Assembly (NCBI GenBank): GCA_017163975.1
Contig: JAFFSR010000251.1
Location: 124,001 to 188,000 of the forward strand
From: Anastatus disparis
Taxonomy: Eukaryota > Arthropoda > Insecta > Hymenoptera > Eupelmidae
Direction: 5' to 3'
Length of the DNA stretch: 64,000 bases
Shown here: in pieces, positions 10,304-24,738 of the stretch
Layout of the letters: each line of letters begins with the position of its first letter
Position numbering within the stretch: the first letter of the stretch is position 1
Program-made: the position numbers and the translations under genes
The notes under the pieces: model-generated
The model's database searches: none
Seen by the model: only the letters and a program-made list of their open reading frames with translations
What the model was told of the DNA's origin: nothing

Positions 10304-13300
10304 GTGTGGAAACAAATAAAAAAGTTGCAGTTCCTTGTAATGTAGAATTGTTTTTGTAAAAAAATTTTTAATATGTAATTATAATAGCAATATATTGGTA
10401 ATTAAAAATTTAATCTTCTAGTTGGTATTAAAACCTCGTCGTTAATAAATATTAAAAATTTTGAATGTACAAAAACATTTTTTAAGAATATTACTTCAGG
10501 TTTATTATAAAATTTGTAATTATCAGTAAACGTTAACGAATATTAAAATTCCACGCATTGTACGTGTTTGTAAAAATAAGATAAAACGCGTATTAAACGT
10601 AGTTAATTTTGTTAATATTTTGGAAATGAAAAAAAAAAGGGTAAAATTTAATTAGAACAACAATAATTAGAATGACGTTAAAATATTATCAAAAACATGA
10701 AAGCCTGTAAAAAGGCAAATGGCTTTTTGAAATTCGCAAGATATTTGTAAATTGAAACGTTAACTGAACAGCGCGTTACAATAACGTTGTCATTTGAGCA
10801 CTCAGCCGACGAGAGTAAAAAGTTTTACCGCACTTAACTGTTGCCGGTTATACTACTCTGGCTCTTTCTCTCTTGTCATGACATATTGTGAACCCATAAA
10901 CAATTCCATCAGTATCTCTCTTCAACTCTGTACCTGTTGTAGTGTAACATTTTGTGATTTGTGGTCGAGTTCGTTTTTTTTTTTTCTCTTTTTTATACTC
11001 TCTCATGCTTATATTCATTTCGTTGGTTTATTTTCAAAATAGAAACAAAGAAGAAAAAAAAAAGAATAACAAGATAAAGAAGAAAAAGAAAAACTGTATA
11101 TAATCTTCTTTGACAGAGATATCCACATATGTGTATTTCATCCGCTAAGACGATCGTTTGTTTTTCAAAGCCAAGTAAGAAAGAGAGAGAGAGAGAAGAC
11201 GTAAAGTTGTAGTAGCATTGCGGTCGGTTATGTCGACATCGACGATGCATCTTGCCCTGGAGGCTAATACAAAACACCGGAAATCCTCACGTATTATCGC
11301 TCTCTCTTGTCTATTTTTACAAGCTGCCTCACTCAACTCACTGTGCGCTCGCGGGCCTTTTCTTTTCTTCCTTTTTTTTCTATAAGGTCTATTGAGTTGT
11401 AAGAGAGAAAGAGAAGAAGGTATAGTATACGAGCATAGAAGTCGTTATGAGAGGCTTTTTGATTTTCAATGCTCAATGATGCTTTGGACCTTTTTTTTTA
11501 ACTCTTAAAAACGAAAAAAATGAGGGGGAAATTTTTTTTTGAGAGATTACTATGTTTTGACATTCGAAAAAAGTCATGATGCTAAATAAAATGTGTCGTG
11601 AAATAATTTATAATTTTATTTTCATAAAGAAAACATAATTCACATAAAGTATAAAAAATAAGCAAACCAAAGTAACATTTCGATTGTCACATTGTAAATT
11701 TGGTATTATTGTTTAATGCAATAATTAGATGTTTCAATTTTGTAAAATTCGTAAAACTACATATTAGTAATTATACTATTAAAATAAAAATGAAAAAGTT
11801 TTCTTACGATATAATTAATGGTCTATTAAGAAATTATAAGTTATACCTTACAATCTTTTTTCTTTTGCATAATATAATGTTTTATCTCTTAAATCTGTAG
11901 TTTACTGACTTTAAATTATGAACTCACATAATTTTTGTAATATTTTATGTTTTCATAGTAATCATTTTTTTAATAACAATAAAGTTCTTTTAGTTCGTTT
12001 TAAATGATATTCAAGTAAACATTAGCAAATAAAGAACGTTAAGCAATCGTAATTATTTATTAAAGTGTCATTTTATTTTCGTTGATTTGAATTTATAAAA
12101 ATTCAATGTCCATCATCCATAGAAACTGCGTAATAAATATTAAGTATAAAAATTTTGAGCGTACGAAAATATTTGAATTAAAATTACTTTCTGTTTTAAC
12201 AGCTATGAAATCAATGCGATGGAAAAATGCATTTATTTTTTGTTTAAAAGTTCCTTTTATTTTTACTTTATTTTAGACATTTTTAGTGGATTTTTTTCAA
12301 TTCGAACGTTTTTTTTTCCGCGTTACGAAGCATTACGAAGAGAAGGAGAGAAGGTTACGTTTCAACACCAGTTTTATACAGATCAATTTTATGGTTTACT
12401 TTGTTATATACAGTTTTATGACTTTTTTCACACAGCTATAACTTGAAACACTACTGGCTAAAAATTCGAAATACGTGAAAAAAAAAGAAAAAAAAAAAAA
12501 TTTTCCTCTGCATTACCCCATAGCGAATATTGTTTTACATTGCTGTCTGATAAAAATATTTGCTTTAAAAAAAAATATATCTAAATCGTTACAAATCTAT
12601 AAAACTTTTCTATCGCGTAACAGAAAATATTTCTATTGGTTAAAAAAAGAATATATTTTTCAGAAAAATAAACAATCGATAAAAGAAATATGACATATTT
12701 CATTACGATATTGTTAATTTACAATATTCATTTGAAAAAATAATCATTTGTTTCATTATTAACATCTATTATGATGAAAATTTTGATGTTACGAACGCAT
12801 ATATTTGAAAACATAATTTTTCAACTCATCAGTCGGGAAAGATTTTTACAGCAATAATTACAAGAGTTTATACATTTGTAATTACCACGTTTATTCGAAA
12901 CACCAGCGCGGTATATATTCCCATTCGTCATAAAGTTCTCCTCGTCCGCGCTCTCAAACGAACGTCATAACGCACGTTCCAAAGAGACATTAAAATAAAA
13001 TATATTTCCCACACCATTACTGAAAAAGAAAAGAAAAAAAAAAAGGAAGAAGAAGAGAAAGAGAAAAAAAATCATTAAAACACCAGGAATAAAGTCTCGA
13101 AAAGGAGCGAACAATCGCTCCTGACGCGAGCGCGCTTACCTAAAAAAGAATCGTAAAAAAAAAGAGGCAGCAGCATACGGCTCCTTCTTTGAGATACGAC
13201 TACTACATATATATACAAGGTTCGTTCATTTCGTTTATTTGTCGAATGCCAAAGCAACATTCTCAAGCCGTTTAACATATCCGCGTCTTATTCCTAGCGG

Positions 13301-13635
13301 CACGCACGAGGAAGCTCTTCTCTCTTTATTTTTTTTTTTTTCTTTGTCCTCTCCTTAGAAATATACATGTAAGTTACTCTCTTTCTCTCTCTCTCTCTTT
13401 CAAAGCTTTAAGAAGAACGCAAAGTTAAAGAGAGAGAAGAAGGGTAGGAGTTGGAGAACAACTACTATTCTTTCCCCTTTCAATTAAGTGCCCTCGAAAA
13501 TTTATGTGAAACGCGTACCATTCGATATTCCTATTTCGTATGAGAGAAGAAAAGAAAAAGCATTGACTTTTCGATTGAACCTTAAGCTCGAAAATTGCAT
13601 CCTAGCTTTTCTTATAGTCATTCTAAAATGCCATG

Positions 13636-13660
13636 GCCTCTTCTTCTTCTTCTTCTTCTT
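13636..13660. repeat. (CTT)n microsatellite
   Basis: A TTC/CTT triplet run followed by a T homopolymer. Any open frame across it reads as poly-Leu or poly-Phe. It lies in RNF220 intron 1. Confidence 0.85.
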
Positions 13661-15066
13661 TTTTTTGTAATAAGAAAAGGTTCGCTTCGTTTCGGATTTT
13701 ATATGAAAAAATCTCGGCTTCGTAATATTCTTCTCTACATTGTCGCGATGCTTATTTTTCTACCTTATGTATATAAACAGTAGAAAAATAAAGAAGAGGA
13801 AAAAAAAAAAAGTAGAAAAGACCAGAGGTAGTAAGTAATCCCCCAATAATAAGAATCAGAGTGGCCATTTACGGTTAGAGAGATGCTCTTATTTTTTTTT
13901 TCTTTCTTCCCTCCTCGACTCGTTTATTCGCGCAATTAAAGAAAATAGAGAAGGAGAAGGCGTTGATGCGAGAAGGAAGACGAAGCAGGTGGTTAAGCCA
14001 TGGAGCTCCTTTATCTTTTTTCTTTCTTTCTTTTTTTATCTCTCAAACTCTCTTTCTTGCTCTATGTACAGCGGGAAAAGACTATCTACTCAACCATAAC
14101 GGCCCCTATCATTTATACAGTTAGACGCCCTCTTAGTGGTGACTTTTTCCAAGGAAAATACAAAAGAACAAAAAAAAAATAAAGAACCAAACAGTCCAAG
14201 AACTCATTCTTACTCGCGTTTTTTTTCGGGTTAAAGATAGAGTGAACAAAAACTTATAGCTTTATGTATATATATATTTAAGCGTTCTTTTTTAATTAAA
14301 AAAGAAGAAACTGCAGGAAAAAGGATATCTCAATACTTAAAGAGCTACTTAAAAAGATATAACGCGTCGATAAGTCTCTTTTTTTTCTCTTTCTCTCTTG
14401 GTAAGGCAGTTGTAAGAGTGTTTTATTTTCTTTTTCTTTTTTTTTTTTTCGAGAAAAATAGTACTGTAAGTGTAATAAGAGTATATACTAAGCGCGGCCC
14501 ACGCGACGACCAGATAATACCTGCAAAAAAAAGGGACAATAGACCGTGTGTTAGGCGCTTATCTTTTTCTCTCTCTCGCTCTCCAAGTACTGCTCGGTTC
14601 TCCTTTAGCAGATTTCTTCATTACACTTAGGAACTATTAACAGCTATATAGAAATACACCTTATACTATAATGTCCGTCTGTTTATATTATAGCCCGTAT
14701 ACTGGACTGTGTAGCTGGGTATTTAAGAAAGATTTTATTGAGAAGGCGTGGGGAACAAGTGAACGAGTACGAGAAATTCAGTGCTTGTTTATTGAGAGGA
14801 AAGTCTAGTTGTTAGATAAGTATGTGTAGATGTGAAATTGTTATTGCTATATTGAGAAATGGACTTTTGATAAGCTTGGAAAGACAATCGCATGTAGAAT
14901 TTTTTTTTTAAACAATATAATTAGTATGAAAAATTCTTGAATATACTAATTATCATAATTATAAAGTACTGGAAATGAAATTTAATTAAGGAGATAAGAA
15001 TGAATTTTTTTAAAATGTAAACAAAATAAATACAATGCTTTCTTTATGAGAAAGCAAAAAGAGCTG

Positions 15067-15170
15067 AAGTCAATCATTGCATGAAAATTTAATTGCTTTC
15101 ATGTGATCTTAAAAAAAATCCTTTTTCAAATCGCATGGACGTGATAAAATTTTCATGCAATGATTGACTT
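15067..15170 (+). ncRNA. Candidate hairpin RNA (miRNA-precursor-like)
   Basis: The bases at 15067-15090 (AAGTCAATCATTGCATGAAA then ATTT) are an exact 24-base reverse complement of 15147-15170. Pairing continues inward to 15115/15122 without bulges: of the next 25 positions all but four pair if G-U wobbles are allowed, leaving a 6-base loop. The four wobble positions (15094, 15095, 15099, 15104) pair as G-U only in a plus-strand transcript; on the minus strand they would be A-C mismatches. One of the true mismatches (15108) would wobble on the minus strand. The hairpin is therefore most stable as plus-strand RNA, antisense to RNF220. I do not recognise the arms as a known miRNA. A recent MITE is the main alternative. 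Confidence 0.4.
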
Positions 15171-18100
15171 TCATTAAAAATAGGAGCATTAATAAATTTC
15201 CTACATTATTAAAATAAAAAGGATGGATAAATAATCGATGAATCATTTGCCTCGAATACAAGAAGGATAAAGAGCAGGGAATATCGAAGGTACATATAAA
15301 CAGAAATGTTAGAATAGATAGAGAGAGAAGAAAGATATCAAAGCTAGTTAGACACGCAGAAATGCAACTAAACGATCAAGAGGAGAGAACAAGCAGCAGC
15401 AGGAACTAGCCAGCAGTAGTAAGCAAAGCGAGAGGAGAGAAACGCATTTGGCCACAATTGCTTGTACTCTATGGCATATAGAAGCCAAAGGTAGTAGGGG
15501 GGTTTATAGCTAAGCGTCGCAAGAGCCGCGATTTGGATTCCCAGCGCATCGGTCGACATCTGAATACCTCTTTGATTTAATAGAGAACATCAACGCTCAA
15601 ATCGAGGCTAACGCTTTGGTATAAAGGGCTTTAAGAGTAAGTGAGAGAGAAAGCTTAGTATTTTGAGAATGAGAAATCGACAAAGGGGGAAAACCATTGC
15701 TTAGGTTTTCGCGCAGTCGCGTAAAGTGTAACAAGCCTCTACACCTCTAATGCTACTACTACTCTCAACACTTTTCCCTTTGTGATCCATCAAGCTTTAA
15801 TTAATTTCCCCGCTGTTATAACGATTATATTTCGTTGTGAGTACAAGGCTTATATGTGTGTGTATGTATGCGCATATATACACACAAGAGCAGCATTTCA
15901 ATGCTCTTTCTCGCGCTCTCATTCTCGTTCTCTCATCCCTCTTTTGCTCGCGCGAGCGAAAGTTATTATTGCTCGTAAATGCGTGTTAAACTCGACATTT
16001 ATGAAAATGGAAAAATTATGGAAATAATGGATAATAGAAAATATATAAATCCTATATGTGTGTATAAGTATAATTTGTAAGTGCGAAAAAAAAAAGCATT
16101 TTAAACATTCGGTTGGAGTGATGTTTTAAAAAGACAGGAAAGGAGGATGGCTATTGGCAATTAGCCTTGCCCTCTTCTCTCTTAGCTTTGCGCCAATATT
16201 TATGCCATAGACTTTAATCCGAATAAAGCAATTAGCTCAGATATTGACGAGCAGCTCGTGCTTCGTTTCCTTTATGCCTCTTTCTCTCTTCGTTTTCATT
16301 TTCGAGGCACATATATTTCTTTTTCGGGGGCTTGCAATTGCAACAGAGAGCAAGATAAGATTTCTTTTTATCGATATCACGCAAACTTACGATTAACGTA
16401 TTGGTTTAGATCGAAAAGTCGCAGGTAAAGTTAATTGTTGGGTAATAAAATTCTGAAAAATATGACCAACTGGTTTAGGGTTGAAAATAAAAATAAGTAA
16501 AGCGAAAATTTAAAAAGTTAAAACTCAATTAACGAAGACGTATGATTATTAAACTATAAAAATAATAAATATACTTTGAGGTAATGAAAGTCTCGAGTTT
16601 ATTTAATTTAATTTGATTTGAAAAATATGATCCGTTGGAAAGTGTGCATGAATACAGATATCAAAGATGTAAAAAGCCATATGAATCTTTGCCGATAAAC
16701 TTCTAGATGAGTGATCAGAAAATTACCATTAAAACTATATAGCCAATCGCTCAAATACAAAGGAAAAAATAAAAATTGAAAGAAAAAAAAAATCAGCGCG
16801 TTCATATTCATGCCGAAGTGTTCTTATTCAGGAGCATATCGAAAAAGGGGGTGTGTGAGTGTGCAGCAAAGTAGCAAGCAACTTTCTGTATAATCCGGTT
16901 TTAATTAAATAACCAGCAGGAGCAGTGAGGTCGAAACGAACACCAGGGAGTGAGAGCAGAAAATCCAATGCGCGAGAGAGCAAAGAGTTTGTTACAAGAG
17001 AGTGAGAGAGAAATGGATTTCAAATGCTTAGGAGAGAAAGTCCAAAAGTGTGTGTATGTATGTATATGTGTAAAGCTAAGCACCGGTTGCTAGCGGACAT
17101 TTAAGCGTCAGGCATTTAACCACAACTGTCGTCTTTCCGATTGCCTGAATTATGGTCCCCGTGTTTTCTATCTTTTCTTCTTTCTTTCTCTCTTTCTCTC
17201 TTCGACGTACAAAGGGGTTGGTTAAAGGAGAGAATAGAAATTTTCAGTATGGTAGAGTTTTAATCGTTAAGTCCAGGAGAGGCCAACGCACAGCAGCCTC
17301 GCTTATTGCTGGCTTTTGATGGCATCATTACGAATCTACATTATGGGGTGTTTTTAAAAGACTCTTAAGTGTTACTGTTACTGGCTAATAAAGAAAATAA
17401 AAAGATACTTTTTTATATATGTATTACCATTACGAATTTATTCCTTTCTTACAATAAGAAAATACTCTTCTCTTTATAATTACTTTTTTGATTATCGTAT
17501 AATCTGTAATTATGTTGCAGTATAGCGATACAGATGTTTTAATATTCTATTACTTAAAAGAAATAATGACTATTATATATTTTTATATTTATTCAAATGT
17601 TCTGAAGGTAATTTGAAATAAAATAACCCACGGTTTGAGTGCCTCTTATATCATGAAGAGAATTTTCAAAACAATAATTATATTGTTATGATTTTTGTGA
17701 TTTTTGCTAAGGGATGTAAAATACCGATATTAGAGTTTCTTAAACATATAACTCTTAATACAAAAATTTTTAATATATTTCTAAATATTACAAAATTTGA
17801 CACAAATATATTTCAACATACAAACAAAATTTAAAGTTTGTGCAATTATTTTATTATGATGGTTGTAATTTTTATAGTACTTCTCCGTAAATTTTGTAAG
17901 ATTTCATCATAATAATCAAAAAGAAGCGTCGGTATAATTTTTATGCAGAATTTCATTGTAAATTTTCTAGAAATCAAATTCTTTTAAATTCCATAATTAT
18001 CCTTTGTAAAATTAGACTAAGACAAAGTTTTGAAAACCACAAATATTAAAAATATAGTACTCTTTCGGATACCGTTTTTGAGTCTTTATGGTTTTGTAGA

Positions 18101-20886
18101 ATTATAAAAGAAAAACATAATTTTTAAAATAATCACCATACCCATTTAATAGCCGATAATTAATACCCATTCCAATAAGTAATAAAAATAATACATCTGA
18201 GTTATTAAACAAAAATGTTGCGTGAATTGTACGAAAAGCAAGATCAGTAGCTGGTTATTTTTCGGGATAAAATTCGCAAGCGCGGCACGAGGCCAAAGTT
18301 TTATGGAATGTGGTTGTTATATATATATATATACATATATATAGACGAGAAGGAGGGATTATAGGTAATGTCGAGTGTTGTGGTACACAGGCAGTAGTCG
18401 GTAAAATAAGAGAGGGGAAAATGCGTGCAACGAGGAGTAAAACGAGCGTTTTATTAATAACTTAAGCTCTGAGAAAACAATAGAGCTGGGCATTCTTAAC
18501 AATTAACGGGCTTAAGTGCGCTTGCAACGACACCATTTGTATAATGACTCGTATAATTTAAGTTTCGACTGTAACTTCCAACTTTTTCCTTTTTATTATT
18601 TCGTTCTCAAATTATAGAGCTATTCTGTTGCAAATTATTTTCATTGCTGGATCTTTGATGAATCGAAATAATTAAGGTTCAAAAATTTCTAAGTTTAATA
18701 TTATTGATATTTTTGGTTAAATTTATATTTTAAAACTAAATTTTATATTAGAAACATTGACATACTTTTACAAATTGTTTTTATAAAATGCCCATCAATA
18801 TATCAATAAATACTATATTAATCATTTAATCAATAAATAATTTGTAATTTGTATAACTTTAAAGAGTAGTAATTGGTATAGAAAACTAAATTCTTTCTAA
18901 AAAATATAATTTTAATCATCAATAAACTTTTTTCGAAGAATGCTTGAGCTATTATTCTTACCACATAGAGTTATAAGCAACAAAAAAATTTACTACGTAC
19001 TTCAAAGCCCAATTTTCTTTCTTTCAATAATACCTGCGCGTACTCTTGGTTATATTAATTTACCTATCCATAAAAATAGCGCTCTAATATTCATAATAAG
19101 CCACAAGTCAAGCAATATGTGTGATAAATTCGATAAACTTGAGTTTTGTGGAAGCAATCTTGCGAAATAATATAATAATTTTGAAAATTAGAGAGAATGC
19201 CTTGGGCTTGCTTTGAGGTAAAGGAAGCTCTTTACTCATCATACATACAAGTAAGTATAAGATCTCGCGATTTTGGTAAGTAAGGGGGATTGGAAAAGCT
19301 ATGAAAACAAGATGCTTGCCAGTTAAGTTAGCTGTACCCGTTGCCTAAGCATAAGTTCAGCAGTTAAAGGATATAAGGACATAGAGGAAGAGAAAGAGAG
19401 AAAGTAGGAAGGCTCACAGTAAGGACTATACCCTCTTAAGTTTGTAGTACAAGAGCTTCGAGAGCCAAGGAGTAGGAGCTTTCCTTTCATGCATACCATA
19501 GCAGCAGGAAAGGAGGGATCTATTTCTCTATTTAATTTCCCATCTTGTTCGCGCTATGCCGCCTTCTTCTTCTTCTTCTTCTTATACATCTCGTCAGACT
19601 TGTGTGTGCCTCCTTACCTCCTCCTTCTCGATATCTTTCTACTATCGCCCACGATTTACGGCATACGTGAGACTATAGCCAAGCGCGTTTCTTCTCTTCT
19701 ATTTTTTTTTCTCTTCCCTTTTCTTTTTTTAAGGGGATCCGCGAGCATCTAATTCGCCTTTATAACCGTATAGGTCCCGTGTGCTATACGCTCACAAGCT
19801 CTAGTTTATCTCGGTAGTCTAAAGATGTAAAAAAAAAAGAAGAAAAAAGTTGAAGAGACGCTCGTATAAAAATGCCTTTTGTATCACCTGCTACCTAATA
19901 GGAAAAATGAAGCTAGAGTTAACTAGGTTTTATAAAAAATATCGAAAAAAAAATTCTTATAGTCAATAAGAATACTTTTTAATTTTGAGATTATCCTAAT
20001 TAATCCAAAATTAGTTATTATAACATCTTAAAATCAACTTTACATAAAGGAAAATAATTTAATGTTTTCCTCGAAATAAGGATGAAACTAAATGAGCTTT
20101 TCTAAACTTCACCACTGGTGTCGTTACACTTTGATCGCCACAAGATTCTTCATTGAAAAATCGGATCGTTGCACAGCGCGAGAGAGTCGTTAAGTGCTAA
20201 CATATATCCCTGGCTAAATTTGGCATGTTAGGCCAACCAACATCCAGTATACCCTTCTTTAACGTTAATATCAAAGAAGATTTTTCGAGTAGCGTCCCTC
20301 TCTTCCAGAAATTTTCCAGGGACTTGTATAAAAAGATCCCATGGTAATCTCTTCTTTCCTTTGGCCGATGTGCAGTAACACGCGTCAGCGCGTTCCACAT
20401 CCTTTTTCTCCTTCATATAAACATTCCGATCCTCTTTCTCTTTTAAACTTCTCTTATCTCTCTGTAGTAGCGCTATAAAGAGATTTTATTTATACTAAGG
20501 ACAGATAAATAGAAAAAGATAGCTTTTTTTCTAGACCATAGGAAGGAAGTAGATTTCCTTTTCTAGAGGTCTAAATATCCTTGTGGCTTGGCTTTTAGTT
20601 CTCTCTCTCTCTTTCTGGGCTATAGTCGCAGCTCTTAAATCATGGTCTCTTTGTAATTAAGTGAATGAATGGCCTGTATCACGAGTTAATATTTGCGACA
20701 TGACGTATGACGCCAGCGCCGCGCCAAGACAAATCCCTTATATATCATCAGCCCTCTAGAGTGAGAGAATGAATGAGAGAGAGAAAGAAGAACTTAAAGG
20801 TCTTTCGTTGGCTGATGAGCGTCTACCTTCTTATACCTTCTCATCCTCTTTCATAGTATAGCCGTAACAAAATAAGGCAGAGAAGA

Positions 20887-20909
20887 GTAAGAGAGAGAGA
20901 GAGAGAGAA
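20887..20909. repeat. (GA)n microsatellite
   Basis: A GA dinucleotide run inside RNF220 intron 1, flanked by AGAGTAAG on one side and a GCGGCAGAAGC block on the other. Confidence 0.85.
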
Positions 20910-22001
20910 AGGCGGCAGAAGCTACAACGGCAACCGTGCCAATATTCATAAACACGTCGAGAGCCTTGGCAATATCTTACTCGCCGGCGCTATAAAGACG
21001 CCTTTTGCGTTTAGTAGTATATAGTAGAAGGCTTGGCTCTTTTGCAGATGTTCATCTGCTTGTTGCTTTGGCTCTCTTTCTATCTCGCGTCGATGCGTCG
21101 ATGAGTATTTTTTCCTTAAAAAAAAAATCAGCGCCACGCACATCGATATGAGCAGCAGAATCAGCAGCAACAGCAGCAGCAGCTCTCCTCTGGCGCATAA
21201 ACATTTTGCCCAGCTTCAAAAACTTTATTCTCGTGTTTCAAGCTTGAAACAAGGTTGCAACAGCACACACATAAGCAATTCTTAAAAGAAGAGTCCAAGT
21301 ATTATAGTGTATATGAGAAGCTGAGACCAGGATAAGAAAGATAAATACGCCGCTGTTGCAACGTCAGGTTTTCACGCTCAAAAGAAACGGAGAAAGAGAG
21401 TCAGCGGGTAACGCTGTACTTTATGAAGTGGACCGTACGCGAGTTGGCCAGTTCTCTTGCAGAAAGAGAGAGAGAGAGCAGAACCGTAGCTTATTACATT
21501 ATCATTTTTTTTCTCCTCTACCTTGCGTTTGCTTACGCTAGTCGTCATTTTATACTTTCTGCCTCCTTCGTTATTCCGTAGTTTATTTAGTTTTTGGCGT
21601 ATATGCGATACAGCATGGATAATTGGACGCTCTCGCGTGAATTGCTAAAGAAATAACCCTGCATACACGCGCTTGTATATATAAGGAGAGCGTAAAGAGA
21701 AAGCTGGTTACGGGGGCCCCCTTTATCTCTGCTAATAAATATGTGGCTACTGCGTATTTACCAGGGCTTGATAATAAATACGCTTAAATAAATAATTGCG
21801 AGCGAGCGAGGAAGAGAGAGAGAGAGAGAATGTGCTTGGCCGTGGAAAACGCGACATCCTGATATACAGAAAGATACAGAGCTATATACATGCGTGTATA
21901 TACGCAAAGTCAAAAGGTGGCAAAGAAAAGAGAACAATTAACAAAAAAATAAAGCAAAAATATATAACGTGTTTCATGTAGAGATATAACTAGAAACGGA
22001 C

Positions 22002-22028
<27 letters not shown>
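22002..22028. repeat. (AG)n microsatellite
   Basis: An uninterrupted AG run of about 13 units in RNF220 intron 1. Together with the CT run near 22275 it forms a strongly GAGA-rich segment on both strands. Confidence 0.9.
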
Positions 22029-22032
<4 letters not shown>

Positions 22033-22274
22033 AGGAAGCAACCTTTAGGAAGCAATTAGTTTGCAGCAGAATGACGATGACGATCGGAAGGGATGATTGT
22101 CTGGTAGTTGATACGACAAAGAAAGACGAAGAAGGGAGAGGTAGGAGGTAGGAAGCATAACAGTTCTTTGATACCGCTGAAGCGTAAGGACGTTTTGGCA
22201 GACGGACGGTTATGATTGTGATATTACGATGGCGCGCGCGGTATAGTGGCCCGTTTACGCTGTGCTACGGAATG

Positions 22275-22311
22275 CGCTCTCTCTCTTGCTCTCTCTCTCT
22301 CTCTCTCTCTC
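22275..22311. repeat. (CT)n microsatellite
   Basis: A CT run of about 18 units. On the transcribed minus strand it reads as GA. It is the reason for the Arg/Glu-rich and Ser/Leu-rich spurious open frames in this area. Confidence 0.9.
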
Positions 22312-24738
22312 TGTCTGTATGTGTGTTGAGGTGAACGCGTGGATGAGCAGTATCAACGTTTTGCCCATCAGCAACACATATAGAGCTAATTAAACGGGCC
22401 GAGCCAAGCGCATGGATATTAATTAAACTCTGCTCTTTCTCTTTCTCTCTCAACCCCACCCTCTTTGTTTGTACAGTACCACAACAAAAAACACATTGAA
22501 AAAGATGCGTTTTCTGTTCTGAGAGAAAGAGAGAGAGAGAGAAAGAAAGAATCGCCCACACTTATGGCAAGGCTTGAGTTACGTTTGAGTTTAGCACGGT
22601 GACAACGGTCACTAAGGTATATATCGCATACCTTTTCGACTGAATATGTTGATAATTGTTATTATCTGAGATAGGAAGCGCTGTGTGTGTATACTTGAAT
22701 GTATATATATCTGAGTGTGAGGTGAAAAAAGAGTGTAATTAACCGGAATGAGATGTGATTTCGATAAATTTTCAGGACTGACCAAAGGAGATAAGCTGGA
22801 GCCGAGAAACAACTCTTATCGCCTCGAAGAATGGGGGAGATGAAAAAGGAAGAGAAATAAGCGTGTGACTATTAAATTACAATCAACAGGAGATTGGAAT
22901 TCTTATTTTTTTTTTTAATTTTAGCGTTAAAGATGTCCTTTTCATTGTCGAATGATACTTTACTACTGAAACAACAGTTACTTTTAATTAATTTTAGACG
23001 TATCTTTTTCACGCACACAAATAAATAATCATAAATTATGACTTTAAAAATTAATTACTTGATCAAACGCGTACGTGAAAAGTTAAGACTCCGTATAATA
23101 ACTTTATTTACTTTTTTATCTTGAATTGTTTCGTTATTACAACTTCAGTGCTGTAAATATTTTAGCAAAAAATAAAATACACGTACGAAAAATGAATAAA
23201 TTTCATCGTGTATGTATAATTTTGTGTTTTAATCAGGCGCTTGATTTACAAAAGCTACAAAGTATAAGTTTCATGAAAAATATTATATGCATATTGATAA
23301 AATCTCCAAGAACATCAAATCAATTAAATAATTTAAAAAGCAATCGTTGAAAACTTACTCATCATTTTCAAAGTTGCATCGAAAAATAAAGAAATAAATA
23401 AATAACCAAGCTACGGAGTAAGATTTTCACAAAATGAAAATAAATTAAAAAAAGAAAAAAAGAATTATCATTTTATAATCGTGTACGATCAAGCAGTAGA
23501 ACACGTCTCAAGTAACAAAACTACCAATATCCGCATCTTACATCTTAATCTGAAAGTATTCAGCAAGTATATATCCAGGAGTATGAAACGATTACGAATC
23601 TCTTTCTTTCTTTCTCTCCTAGAGTTTTGCGACACGAAATATCCTCCTTCCACTTTTATCCTGGTACAGGCGGGCGTCAAGCGGTGCAACGGCGCGTTGT
23701 CGCACCGCAGGGGCTTATAATACACCGCGATGAACAGGAGAAAGAGAAAAAAGAGAGAGAAGAGAAGTGTGTGTACCCAGTTTTAAAATACGCACAAGAC
23801 TCTCTATGGTCCACTATATAGTGGTATACGAAAACGAGTATATAGAAAGCCTACCGCTGGGTAGATATAGTATATATCGCGCTTTTACTCTTTCCTCTCT
23901 TATATAGATGTCAGAGAGAGATTTTCAAAAGTTATAAACGATTATACAGCCCACAGGGTTGTAAAGTCGGCTTCTCCTTTGATTGAAGAATATGAACGCT
24001 TATATATAAACTACTAGCGCAAGCGATTGATACTAGCGTACTACTCGCTCGTTCGCGAGCCCGTGGTAAGTCCCCCTCGTAAATACCGCGAGAAGAAGAA
24101 GAAGAAGAAGGTTTTTGGATCTCTTCATTTCTCTCTTCTCGATTCTTATTTTCTTGTTTTATTTTTTATATCTTTTTTTTTCTATAAATTAGCTGCTGTT
24201 GCGCAGCGTATATGACTTCACACGCACGAGAAAAGGTTATACGAGACAGGAAGAAAAAAAAGGAGAAAGAGATGATGATAATAATAATAAAGGTTAGCCT
24301 TTTTGGTTCTCCGTATGTCCTTTGTGTCTCTGCTATATAACGTCACCCGTGTATCTTCTTCGTTACTTCTTCTTTTTTTTTTATTCTTCTTATATACATT
24401 ATAACATTTCTGTGGTTCAGAGCTGCCGTACGCTTAAGGTTATATACATGTAGAGAGATACAAACAGCTTTAATTGCGCCAGCATATAAAAGGAAGGCCT
24501 ATGGAAGGTGCTACTCGCAAAAGAGAGAAACGCTTATATATACACACACCGTCGGTTCGACTCCTTTATATTTTGTATGTATATGTAGATATGGCTTTCA
24601 ACTAAAACCGGTCACTGCTCTATACACTATAAGCAAATGGTCCCGCGTGTAAAGAGCCAATGACTCTATAATACTTAAAATATATATAGAGATATAAACG
24701 AAAGATTGAAAGCTAAAGAAAGTTATCCTATTTAGTAC

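Larger units (their letters stand above)
10054..24738 (-). other. RNF220 intron 1, about 14.7 kb
   Basis: This is the intron between the putative first coding exon and exon 2. No additional coding exon was recognised, although a small symmetrical exon could be missed. AT-rich blocks (about 11.5-12.9, 17.3-18.3 and 18.6-19.1 kb) alternate with moderately GC-rich blocks carrying TCTC/GAGA, TTC/GAA and TATATA tracts (about 10.8-11.5, 13.0-14.8, 15.2-17.2, 19.2-22.8 and 23.5-24.7 kb). Several of the GC-richer blocks contain non-repetitive complex sequence (for example 16140-16400, 17090-17160 and 20690-20760), which could be regulatory. The only structured element singled out is the hairpin at 15067-15170. 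Confidence 0.65.
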
